Source of the DNA: Leucaena leucocephala
Lineage: Eukaryota; Streptophyta; Magnoliopsida; Fabales; Fabaceae
Assembly (NCBI GenBank): GCA_037074615.1
Contig: CM073519.1
Location: 30,401,001-30,465,000 of the forward strand
Direction: 5' to 3'
Length of the DNA: 64,000 bases
The translations under genes were made by a program, and so were the position numbers. Numbering within the stretch: position 1 is the stretch's first letter; each line of letters opens with the position of its first letter. The notes under the pieces are model-generated. The model made no database searches and was not told where the DNA came from. It saw only the letters and a list, made by a program, of their open reading frames with translations. Shown piece by piece: positions 12,400 through 22,791 of this stretch.

Positions 12400-13041
12400 T
12401 CACCCTTGAGTGCACGACCTTTGATCATTAGCTACTTGGGGATAATTTTTGGAAAAATATCTAGGCTTCCCACATGTGTAACAGACGCTCTGCCCCATCA
12501 AGCATGGTTTGTCTTTATAGTTCTTCCTGCATTTGTCGCATACTCTAGACCTCTGGTCTCTATTATTTGCATTGCCCCTATAGTTTCCTCTGTTAGGCTT
12601 CTTGTTCTACTGCTACTGTCTTTTCCTTTTCCTATTATAGCCACTGCTACCAGCTATATTTCTATTCTGGTTAGTTCTCTCAGGAGCAGCAGTCTCTCTG
12701 ATCACCGGTCTTATAAACATCCACTGATTTAGGCTATTCTCAACGATCCTGTAAGCCTCTACTGCTTATTAAACTGGTTGTACTATTAGGGAGTCATCTT
12801 GTCTTTCAAAGTAGTATTTAATCCCCCAATCATCCTCTCCATCATCCAACGTTCATCATCCACCTATCGCAGGTAAGTGGAATACTAGGAAAGACGGATG
12901 AACTTTGCCAAGTATTCGTCAAAGGATTATTTTTCTCCTTGTCTCAGCACAAGGAATTCTGCTTCTCGTTCATCTTATACAGACTGGGGAAAATACTTCT
13001 CATAAAACTGTTCAAGGAATACTTGCCATGTGATAGGAATA
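12400..13041 (-). pseudogene. Element A gag, C-terminal part with zinc knuckle
   Basis: Minus strand: the capsid C-terminus (WQVFLEQFYEKYFP, SFDEYLAKFIRLS, MMERMIGGL), an Arg/Asn-rich linker (NQNRNIAGSSGYNRKRKR), then a CCHC knuckle read as CYTCGKPRYFSKNYP. In that knuckle the His and last Cys are both Tyr. Stops are frequent. The N-terminal half lies at 15198-15701, on the far side of copia remnant E2. Reading resumes in frame (LQAGH then IPITWQ) if E2 and one copy of the target duplication are left out. Confidence 0.9.
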
Positions 13042-13731
13042 TGTCTTGTTGGAAATCGTGCCCTATGGGCCAATCATTGTCTTATGAACATTATTGATTT
13101 ATGAATTTATTAATTGTGTTATCATATTATTTGCATGTTTATTGTGATGACCATCCTTGGATAATTCATGATCTTATCCTAAATGTCCCTGATCGGTCAT
13201 CTATGCGGGAGCATAGATAAAATAAGACCAGTATGATTTTGAAGATGTATAGAGATATAAATCAAAGTCATAGGCACATGTAAGAGTACAAGGTGTTGGA
13301 CCGACCCGCTATGAGAGAACTGCATGGGTAACATCATAAGCTTCTCTCATATACAAACCATGTCAAAATGCCCTTTGACTTGAGATCATCATGGATTCCT
13401 ACATGACAAACGCTCAGCTTTGACCTAGTCAAAAGTCACTTTTGACCGAGTGATCATAAAGACTATGTTCGGGCTTAGTGGTTTTTCATGCAGAGGAATG
13501 TGAATGGTCAAGATGGAATTTGTCCCTCACATTCGTAGAGAGATATTACTGGGCCCCTCGATAAGTGAGTCTAAGAAATGTATGGCCATACTGTAATGGA
13601 AAGGTAGTTCTATTTCTATAGTCAGACTACTCAGGGATCGAGAAAGTAACGATCAGGAATAGGAGGATGACATTATCCATGCCTCAACCATGACCAAAAT
13701 ATCGCGTGACAGAAGGGACACAATATGGTTG

Positions 13732-13743
13732 TATAAAAGGTTA
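13732..13743 (+). promoter_or_regulatory. TATA-like box in LTR E2
   Basis: TGTATAAAAGG on the element's sense strand, also present in the other copies (minus-strand TGTATAAAAGG near 2740, 36388 and 52538). It is the best candidate for the copia LTR core promoter; motif only. Confidence 0.45.
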
Positions 13744-14039
13744 CATCGTTTAACGATCCTCATATGATTTGGGTAGTCGTTATGTCTTGCAAGAGACCGC
13801 TTGTGACTTATGGGCTAATATAATAAATGGCCCGCTGTCAACTTCATATGGGCCTACAGGGTCGCACACAAAATAGCCCAACACGAGCTATGATGTCCAG
13901 ATTCAGTGAATCTAAGATATGTCCAGATTCAATGAATGATCCAGGATAGATGTATATATATTTATTTATATTTATATTTGTATATATATATATATAAATT
14001 CGTATATATACATTATATATAAGAGATATATGAGATTTA

Positions 14040-14300
14040 ATTTATAAGGATAAATTAAATCTATATCACGTTTGAATTTGAAATTCAAATTGATAGGATA
14101 TCTCATATAAGAGATATTTATAAGATTTAATTTATAAGGTTAAATTAAATCTCTATCACGATTGAATTTGAAATTCAAATTGATAGGATATCTCATATAA
14201 GAGATATTTATAAGATTTAATTTATAAGGATAAATTAAATCTCTATCACATTTGAATTTGAAATTCAAATTGATATGATATCTCAAATTTGATTTATGAG
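14040..14300. repeat. ~91-bp tandem repeats inside LTR E2 (3 copies)
   Basis: Three units containing GAATTTGAAATTCAAATTGATA and the TTTATAAGGWTAAATTAAAT inverted repeat. It is the reverse complement of the arrays in E1, E3, E4 and E5. Confidence 0.85.
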
Positions 14301-14922
14301 AATAAATCAAATACAGTTCAGTCTTAGCTTTATTTTAAGTTAAATAAATAGGTAAATTAAATCTGTGGAACGGATTTAATATTATTTATTTAATTAGTTT
14401 CTTATCAAATTATACAATATATGATATTATATTAATTTCGGAATTAATATAAGATTAATTCCTAAAATCCAATTCGGTAGAAGAAAACGCAGAGCATCCT
14501 ATATATATGATATTAGGAGCTACGTTTTGCATAGAGATATACATAGAACACAGAAAGGCTGAAGGGGACTGAGCAAAGGGTTTGCAGATAAGAAACTGTC
14601 GAAATAGAGACGGAGAGGACGAACTCTTGAGAAAGCCCTGGAGGGACAAGAGACGCTAACACGTCGTTCGTGGTTGGAACGCTGTTCGTGTGGATACCAG
14701 TAGAGGAAGCCGACCTGAGTCGTCGACTTCTTGCGATCGGAAAGGGAGCACGAGCCACGGAAAGAAGCTGTGAATGTCGTGACCAAAAGCTGTGGAAGTC
14801 GCTGAGGCACACTAAGGGTAATGCTTCTTCCCACTTGACTTAACACACATACGGTAGATCTTGGCATGGAATGGAAAAATTTTTAAATTAATTTCCGCTG
14901 CGTGTCTTCCAATTCCTTTCAG

Positions 14923-14935
14923 TGGTATCAGAGCC
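14923..14935 (+). other. Primer-binding site of copia E2
   Basis: TGGTATCAGAGCC starts one base after the LTR end. It is complementary to the 3' end of plant initiator tRNA-Met (12 of 13 positions of TGGTATCAGAGCA). Confidence 0.93.
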
Positions 14936-15197
14936 ATGCCATTTTGTGTTTAAGTTAGGCTTGATTGTTGATTCATATGATATGTGTTAGTCGTAACTGA
15001 TCATATAATATGCATTTTATGTGTGACATATAAGGGATCCGTATTATGTATGACACAAAAGCTATGGAAGTCGCTGAGGCACACTAAGGGTAATGCTTCT
15101 TCCCACTTGACTTAAACACATACGGTAGATCCTGGCAAGGAATGGAAAAATTTTTAAATTAATTTCCGCTGCGTGTCTTCCAATTCCTTTCATGTCC

Positions 15198-15701
15198 AGC
15201 CTGCAATACTAGCTCAGTGCTCTTCTACCATATGTTAGCATCTCTCTCTAGCTGGTATATTGCCATATGTGCTTTACTCTTAGATAGATAACCCAGTACC
15301 TTGAAGATCTTCTCTAATGTACTGATCCAATCCTCCACTTTCTATACATCGAATGTTCCCTAGAACGTTGGAGGACTATGCTTATAGAACTTAGCCATCC
15401 ACTGTTGAATACCAGCATGATCTACTGTCTGTCTTGTCTGTCTTGGCTGTTCTTTTGTCTGTTAAACCATCTCTGGTTCTATATTAGCTGTACCAGCAGA
15501 TTCTGGTTGCCGTAGGTTCTCTACCGCTTCTGCTACAACCGCTACTATAGCAGCATCCCTTTCTTATTCACTCCTTTCTTGAGCAACTCTTACTTCCTCT
15601 ATCAGCTTCTGCTGCTATTCTAGTCGTTCTATAATCAACTGATTAATGTCTCTATCATTTTGGGGTTCACCCGAAGAACTAGCTCTTCTTGTTCTTACCA
15701 T
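15198..15701 (-). pseudogene. Element A gag, N-terminal part
   Basis: The start codon at 15699-15701 gives MVRTRRASSSGEPQNDRDIN, a typical gypsy gag opening. It is followed by a Gln/Glu-rich coiled stretch and the capsid core (IQQWMAKFYKHSPPTF; VEDWISTLEKIFKVLGY; HMAIYQLERDANIW). I read six in-frame stops, each explained by one transition in a Gln or Trp codon (CAG to TAG, CAA to TAA, TGG to TAG). The reading ends where copia E2 is inserted. Gag forms the virus-like particle in the cytoplasm; this copy cannot. Confidence 0.92.
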
Positions 15702-16077
15702 TTTGTTTTACTATCGTAATAGGATAGAAAGGAATACTATAATTAACATACTTTATATTTAATTCAAAACATAGCATACATCAAGTTTAACATCATCACA
15801 TAAACTTTTCATAACATACACACATACATGTACTATGTCATTACTAGTCATGAGTACATAGATTACAGCAATATTCAATCATACATCTATTACATTATGT
15901 TTCCTCATAGTGGATCATAATGAACTCCCCTATCATATAGATCCAATCATGGATATCCTCAAAGGGTTCCTCTTCAAAGTATTGATCTAGCTCTTCTTTC
16001 CATGTTGCTGTAAGAGGCAAAATATCATCCATGATGTTAACCCAATCAGTGAGGGTAAGCGTATTTGGATCATATGC

Positions 16078-16851
16078 CTAATAGACTTCTCGAATTCTAG
16101 TTATGAAGTTCATGTAAGCTCTGTAATCTTGGTCTACTTCTCTAACTAGCATTCTTCTCAAGTCATATAGCTGCCCAGCTAATTCCACTACTTTCTTGAA
16201 CCGGTCCTCTATCATATTCTTTCCTGGTACTAACTCTATAACATAGGTAGGACCAAGGTATATTTCTACTATTGGCTTCTTTGTTCCACTAGGACCTGGG
16301 ATATCTGTAGGGTCTGGTCTGTGACTAGATCCAGGTATGTCAATTGCATAACTGGGTTCAAGTACATTAGCTGGTTCAGGTACTTGACTTGAATCAGGGA
16401 CATTTATCTCAATAGCTTGTCTAGGTACAGGTTCTACAGTTCCCACAACATAGGAGTACCCTTCCTTAACCTGATCTTCCTGAGGATCTTCCATCTCTAT
16501 ATCATTCATCTGATCTATATCTCCCTTTCTATTATGGTTAGCTGCCTCAGGAGGTACCATATTGACAGGTGGGTCTGAAATATGTTCCTCAGGTTCATCC
16601 TCTTCTGATAGTATATCCTCATTTGATGTTTCATCCATCCTATTTGATCCCACAGAAGATCTATCTAACTTGCCCAATTCTGATTTACTACTGGAATCAT
16701 TAATGTGGATTACTGGAGGAAGACCAAACTCCAGATCATGTATCAATGCCTCAACCTCCTCCGAGTTCCAACCTAACTTATCTGAACTAAAAACTTATGG
16801 TAAAGGGTCTCCTTGGTTTACTGTAGTTTCTGATGTTCTAGACTCAGTCAT
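16078..16851 (-). pseudogene. Extra leader ORF upstream of gag in element A
   Basis: Between PBS (16951) and gag (15701) a minus-strand reading begins at 16849-16851 with MTESRTSETTVNQGDPLP. One TAA follows (a Gln codon by transition), then it stays open for 222 codons from 16746 to 16078. It is acidic and Pro/Ser-rich in the middle (EDEPEEHISDPPVNM; SSHRPDPTDIPGPSG) and ends with a basic helix-like segment (FKKVVELAGQLYDLRRMLV... ITRIREVY). There is no zinc finger, protease or membrane segment. It is not gag, which starts downstream with its own Met. Upstream extra ORFs are known in some Ty3/gypsy lineages, but I do not recognise this one. The long open frame in an otherwise stop-ridden element is notable. 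Confidence 0.6.
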
Positions 16852-16950
16852 CTTTATCCTGCAATAATTAACTTAGGGTCAATTATGCAGATTTTACTTG
16901 TGTCAGTCTATAAATAATCTAATTAGAGCATTTCCTAAGCCAAAATCATT

Positions 16951-16963
16951 TGCTCTGATACCA
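16951..16963 (-). other. Primer-binding site of element A
   Basis: Minus strand TGGTATCAGAGCA, separated by three bases from the end of the 5' LTR (16967). It is a perfect complement of the initiator tRNA-Met 3' end and fixes the right LTR as the 5' LTR. Confidence 0.95.
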
Positions 16964-16966
16964 AAA

Positions 16967-19900
16967 TGTCACATCCTTACTTTTAATCTCAATTATACTC
17001 TATTATAGGTGATTGGAATCAATTACATGATCATTTGCTTTGAAAACATCCATTTCCAAAAGATTTGCTCTTGGGGTACTATTCACTTTTACTGTTCATT
17101 TGGTAATTCCAGAACATGTACCCTACTTTGAAAATTTATAATTAATTGTAGAAAAATTAAAATAATGTGGTTCCAATTTTTAATGAAAGACCTTTCATAA
17201 ATATTTGAGGGAAAAATACGAAATTGAGGTTCTCTGGTCCACACGAAATCAGTTTATTGGTTAAAATCACTGTTGATTTGGTAAAATCTGGAAGTTCCAG
17301 TTTCTTGGCCTTAACTTTAAAAATTCATTTCTCTTTGGTTACTTATCCAAATGAACTGTTTTACCTATGGAAATAAATATCTAGATGTCCTCTTTAAGGT
17401 CACCAAATTTTATAGAAAAAATCGTTCATTTGATATATAAAATCATCGTGTGAACGTCGCTGTTTCTAATCATTTACTTTATCTGAATTCCAGATTTTAG
17501 TTTCAAATTTGGAAAATCATAACAATTCGGTTACTTATCCAATTAAGGCGTTCTTGATGTCAATTTAAACCTCTGTATCTCATCTACTCTCAAACCAAAT
17601 TTCATACCAAAAATCATTGATTTACACATCAAAATCATCATCACATCACCACGGCCTCACAACAGGGTTACAGAAACATACACCATGCATGCTAGTATAT
17701 TATCCCATAGTGTCATGTAAGTCATATAACTTATTATACAAACTTAATCATCAATATTCACAATTTTCCCTTGAGAGGATCCAGCACCTAAAACATAGTT
17801 ATGCATGTGGAAGGAATGAGATTTCATGGAAATCCCAATAGCAAGTTACACAAACTATAATATCATGCATGAATAATTAAATGCTTAACATGTTATCATG
17901 TGATGGGAGCTACTTCATAATGGTACATAAGAAAACTCTAATATGCATATTGTTATAAAATAACTTGCAAGGAGTTGCAATCAATCATACTTCATCATAG
18001 ACATGATGACATAATCTCAAGCTCAACCAAACACCATAATCAACAAGCAAGCAAAACAATTAAACAAACATGAGTTATAGTTAGGTATCCTTGCTACCTC
18101 TTAGCTATCTTGGTCAATACCTTCTTGGGATGATTTCCTTCCTTCACAAATGTCAAAACCTAGCCATTACAAAAAAAATACCAAGTTACAACTAAACTTG
18201 AACATACCAATTGCTACAGTACCAAACCTAAATGGATGTCCCTTTTTCAAAAAAATCACATTTTGATTCCAATGCTTCCAATACTTGTTCTCCTACTTTA
18301 TCCCCACACAATTTTCCATTTTAAACTCATTGGAAGCATCAAAATCATGAAAAATCCATCATATGAACAGTACTAGGTACAGTACCAGCAAGAACACAAA
18401 ACCCTAAATCCAAACATACTTGAATTCTCAAGTTTATACCACTTGATTCTAGCTTGTTTAAGCTTGTCTAAACTATCCATAACATAAAACTCATATTTTA
18501 ACCACATATGGGAAGAACTTCTAGCAGCAACCTTAAGGGAAATAGAGCACAAAAACCCCTTAAAATGAAGTGCTAACTTGCTAGAACAAAGGTCAAGATC
18601 AAGGGAGATGATTACCTTGCTTCTTGCTTCAAGTTGTATGCTTCTTTCTTGTTTGAATGGAAATTTTGCAAGAGTTTCCCCATGGTTCACCATGCATGCC
18701 AAAGTGATCTGAATAGGGGGTATTTATAGAGAAATTTGGGTTGAAATGGATGGCCAAGATTGATTTGGTTACTATTTGATCCAAGGGCTCACATTTAATC
18801 TTGCATTTAACTTTTTCTAAGAAGAATAATTATGAGATCTTATGGGACATCTCATAGGACACCTAATATGGGTATGTGGCATGCTGCCCATGTAAGGAAA
18901 CTTCTGGAAAAATTTTAGTCTAATCTGGTACCGATCGGAGCAGTTTCACAACAACCGGACTGTTTTATGTTCCTGGTTTTTTTATAATATACTAGGATAT
19001 GTATTCTATCATGAAAATTAATTTCTAGGCTTCTCATACCATTGAAAATGTTATACTGAGTATTTATCTGCCATCCATCCCTTGGAAAATGACCAAAATA
19101 ACTTTGGTGTCCTTTCTTGCACTATACTAACCCTAAGGGCATAATTTTCATTTCACCCCTCTTTGTACTACCTTATGGCATATATATTGGCTCTAACTAA
19201 TCACATCTATACACTGTGCAAAGTTTTTTGCCTATCTAGAATGACTAAAATGACCTCCATCCACTACTGGTACAGTATGGGCATCTAGGGGCATTTTCGT
19301 AATTTTACACTTTTCCTGGACTACTCTGGTATTTGGCCCACTTAACTATCTAGTCACCTTAATGGGCTCATGATGGTGCCATTTGGGCCTTATTATGGGC
19401 TTATTTCTTGTATTACCTTTATGGCCTAATTTACAATACAAATCGCCCGATCCTATTCATCGGGTATTTTATTTCACAGTAAAATCCCGTATGGCTTCTA
19501 CAGGGTTCCTTTTATGATTCTGTCAATTTTATAAATTCATATATTAAATATATGAATTTTCTATAAGGTCTTGTCTGATTCTGAGATCTAAAAAATACTA
19601 TAATAATTCCTTCTGACTTCAGGAATTTATATCAATTAATCGGGACCTCAAATCAAAATTCTGTATTGCGTTAAACTAACAAAAATATTTTTGTCTATCA
19701 ATTGGTAAAATTTGGGTCTGATATGATTCCGAGCATTTCTGGCCTATTTTTGCTCAACTTTTTCATATTTATATTTAGGTCCCTTAACTTTGGATTAATT
19801 GCACTTTAGTCCCTGAACTTTTCATTAATTGCATTTAGGTCCCTACTTTTATTTCAACTTCAACTTTTTACCTTCAAACTTTTCAATTTTTCATTTAGGT

Positions 19901-20030
19901 CCCTATTCTTTCCTTAGTTATTAATCCTTCCCTTTCCTTTCTCAATCTGATACAGTCTATTCTAAGAAACTCATATCCATTTCAAATAATCTGTACACAT
20001 ATATCATATAGAAAAATTGGGGATATGACA
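16967..20030 (-). repeat. 5' LTR of chromovirus A
   Basis: 3,064 bp, with the same termini as the 3' LTR. TATA box at 18721-18728 (minus). Relative to the left LTR it lacks about 115 bp near 18195 and carries extra sequence near 18880. Confidence 0.93.
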
Positions 20031-20035
20031 CTTAC

Positions 20036-21017
20036 ACCAAACAAAGCCTTTTTTGATATCATGGATGATATCACTTTTTGGCTTGGTGGGCAAGCTAGTT
20101 TGAATATTCAATATGTCTGATCAAGTAATGTTTGGATTAATATATACCCCCAATTTCACAGACCATTTCGACGGCCTCATGAGCCATAGCGGAAGCTCTG
20201 CTAAATTTAATTTTGAGCTAGGAGAAAGCATAAAACTTGGAGGAAAAAGAAAGGTAATTAGCTCCTTTGATCTTGAATTTTATTCTAGGAAGTTTTGCTC
20301 TTGGTTTTAAGTGGTTTTATGATATTTTCCTTTTAGTGTTGCTGCTGGACGTACTGTTCATATGTGGTGGGAATATAAATTTTGTTATATATAATTTCGG
20401 CACGCTTAAACAAGTTAGAATCAAGTAGTATTGGATTAGAAATTCAAATATACATTCAATTAGGGTTTTGTGTTCTTGGCTGCCACTGTATGAATAACTG
20501 TTCATATGTGAGAATTTCATGATTTTAATGCTTCCAATGGAAAATGGAAAATTGTGTGGGGGTAAGGTAGAGAAACAAGTAGCGGAAGCATTGAAATCAA
20601 AATTATAATTTTTGGAATACAAAAGGAGGTGTTCCAGTACTGTACAGTAGCCAAGAAAAAAGTTTGAATTTGAAAATTCTAACTTCATATTTAGATTCTA
20701 CATGAAAAGTTGTGTGGAAATAAATCATGATAATTTATTTTGGAAAGATGAAAGTATAAGACATAAAATGGACAAAGATGGAACCTAGTGAAAACGTAAT
20801 GTTGGAATTGCTTTAAAATTGAATTATAACTTGCTATTGCTTTATAATGGCTAGGTTTTGACATTTGTTTTGAAAGATAACCATTTCAAGGTGAGCTAGA
20901 CAAACATAACTTAAGAGGTAGCAAGAATACCTAACTATAATCTTATAGTTGTTTGACTTTATACTTACTTGTTAATTGTGATTTTTGGTTGAGCTTGTGA
21001 TGATGCTATGATGGAGC
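20036..21017 (+). mobile_element. Chromovirus B, 5' LTR, right part (truncated)
   Basis: Continues the B LTR after element A. It is homologous to 55520-56490 of the 3' LTR, including a TATA-like ATATATACCCCC at about 20139 and the donor-like AAAG/GTAATTAG at about 20253. It stops near 21017 (in TGATGATGCTATGATGGAG), where the 3' LTR counterpart continues at 56480. The rest of the B 5' LTR, gag, protease and RT are missing. Confidence 0.82.
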
Positions 21018-21882
21018 AGCAAAACTCGTTGGTTAATTCGATGTCAAAACCGTCATAAAGTCTCAGCCTCTTAATAGAACACACAATAATGTACTATTCA
21101 TCCCATAATATCATCCCATAATGTCAAGTAGTCAATCTAACTTGTCATACAAGTTCATTCATACATATTTACCCTCTTTCCTTTGCAATATCCAGCACCT
21201 ATTACATGATTATGTATATGGAAAGAATGAGATTTCATGAAAATCAATAGCAAGTCATACAAATTATAATATCATGCATGCTTGATTAAATGCCTAACAT
21301 GTTATCATGATATAGGAGCTACTTCATAATCATACATAAGCAAACTCTAACATGCATATTGTCATGATATTAGTTGCAAGGAGTTGAATTCATTCATACT
21401 TCATCACATCATCATATCATCATATCAGAAACTTGAGCTCAACCAAACATCACAACTAACAAGTAAGCATAAAATGAAACAAATGCACATTCTTCCCAAA
21501 CAAATGTCAAAACCTAACCATTTCAAGTTACAACTCAACTTCAAAACAATTCCAAGACTAGATTCATACTAGATCCTATTCTTTTTCTATTTTATGTCTT
21601 ATACTTCCATCTTTCTAAAATAAATTCTCATAGTTCATTCCATATAATTTTTCATGTAGAATCCAAATATGAAATCAAAATTTCCAAAACCAAACTACTT
21701 CCTTGGCTAATGTATAGAACCGAAATGCCTCCTTTTATTTTCTAAAAATTCTCATTTTGATTATAATGCTTCCACTACTTGTTTCTCTACCATATCCCCA
21801 CACAATTTTCCATTTTAAAACTATTTGATACATCAAAATTATGAAATTCTAACATATTAATAGTGATTCATATAGTGGTAGC
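21018..21882 (-). mobile_element. LTR G (minus-strand chromovirus LTR), piece 1
   Basis: From AAAACTCGTTGG it matches the middle of LTR A (6930 onward) in minus orientation, so it meets the plus-oriented B LTR head-on. It is interrupted at 21883 by element C (GTAGC duplication) and continues at 31271 and 50514. Its own left (3') end is lost in the junction with B. Confidence 0.8.
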
Positions 21883-22791
21883 TATAACATCCTCATTTTC
21901 ATATGTCTTAGGGACTAAATGATAGCATCTGGAACCACTTCTAAGGCTATTGAAGTCAAATTACTCAATCTAAAATTTTACACTTAGTGAGTACTGTTCA
22001 TTGTGTAAATTCCAGTGGAGTAACCTGACTTCAAAAAATCATAACTAATTCTAGAAAAATTGACATAGAGTGGTTCAAATTGTAAACTGAAGCTAACTTA
22101 ATGCTCTTTCAGGGAAAAATAACTCGTTGACCACACCTTGACCAGGTCAATGTCAGTAAACATCCAAAGTTTACTGTTCATCCTACGTTTTACCCTAATT
22201 TCAGTACTTTGGTCCCAACATTTGCACTACCCAATCCCCAGCTTTTCTTCATGCTTCTTTAGTCCTCTTCTAAAATACCTATGGGATTAGGATTACATGG
22301 AAAGGGATGAGATTTTAGGAAAAATCTCAGTAGTAAACAGTACTAAACAATCCATGATTAATGTAAATACTTGTACTTGCTTGTGAAAGTGTTAACATTG
22401 TCTAATGTGCTTGCTTCCATGTTACATATGAAATACAATTGGCCAAAGTAATCATAGAAACAGAGCTTCATACATAAGTACATATCCAACACAATTCAAC
22501 AAAGCCATTGCACAATCAAGTATAACATTCAATACATACAAGTTTAGGATAAGTTCACTGCCTGGCATGTAGCCTTTCCTTATAGCCTTTAGCCTTGTCT
22601 CTAAGGTCCCTTCTTTTCATATGTTAGGGCCTATACATAGCATAATAATATATTTATTATTATCCAGTACAGCTCTACGTAACTCATGCTTAACTTGGGG
22701 TAATATCGTTAATCTGACATTCCCTTAACTTTCATTCTATATATAGCTAACCTTATTAATAGAGATATTTCTCTATTCTAAACACTAAGAG

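Larger units (their letters stand above)
13047..15192 (+). mobile_element. Copia remnant E2: 5' LTR, PBS, leader stub and 3' LTR tail
   Basis: Complete 5' LTR 13047-14921 (TGTTGGAAATCGTGCCC to CCAATTCCTTTCA), then PBS at 14923 and about 117 bp of leader to 15052. The last ~140 bp of a second LTR follow (15053-15192, ending CCAATTCCTTTCA). The flanks are TGTCT (13042-13046) and TGTCC (15193-15197), a TSD with one mismatch. The whole coding interior and most of the 3' LTR were deleted, probably at the short shared AAAAGCT. It sits inside the gag of element A and is the only copy that gives the orientation of this LTR family directly. Confidence 0.92.
6288..20030 (-). mobile_element. Complete chromovirus A (Ty3/gypsy, Tekay/Del-like), with nested copia E2
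   Basis: Two LTRs of about 3.1 kb (6288-9449 and 16967-20030) bracket a minus-strand interior. It carries PBS (16951-16963), a leader ORF, gag, protease, RT/RNase H, integrase with chromodomain, and PPT (9450-9466). Identical 5-bp duplications CTTAC at 6283-6287 and 20031-20035 show one insertion event, into the 5' LTR of element B. Removing E2 leaves about 11.6 kb. The two LTRs differ at scattered positions and by indels (the right one lacks about 115 bp around 18195), so the insertion is not recent. Coding regions are broken by stops, and a deletion lies between protease and RT. Confidence 0.95.

Noticed and set aside
14923..14935. TGGTATCAGAGCC considered as part of a tRNA gene
   Set aside because: It is the retroelement PBS, complementary to the tRNA 3' end, directly after an LTR; no cloverleaf around it.
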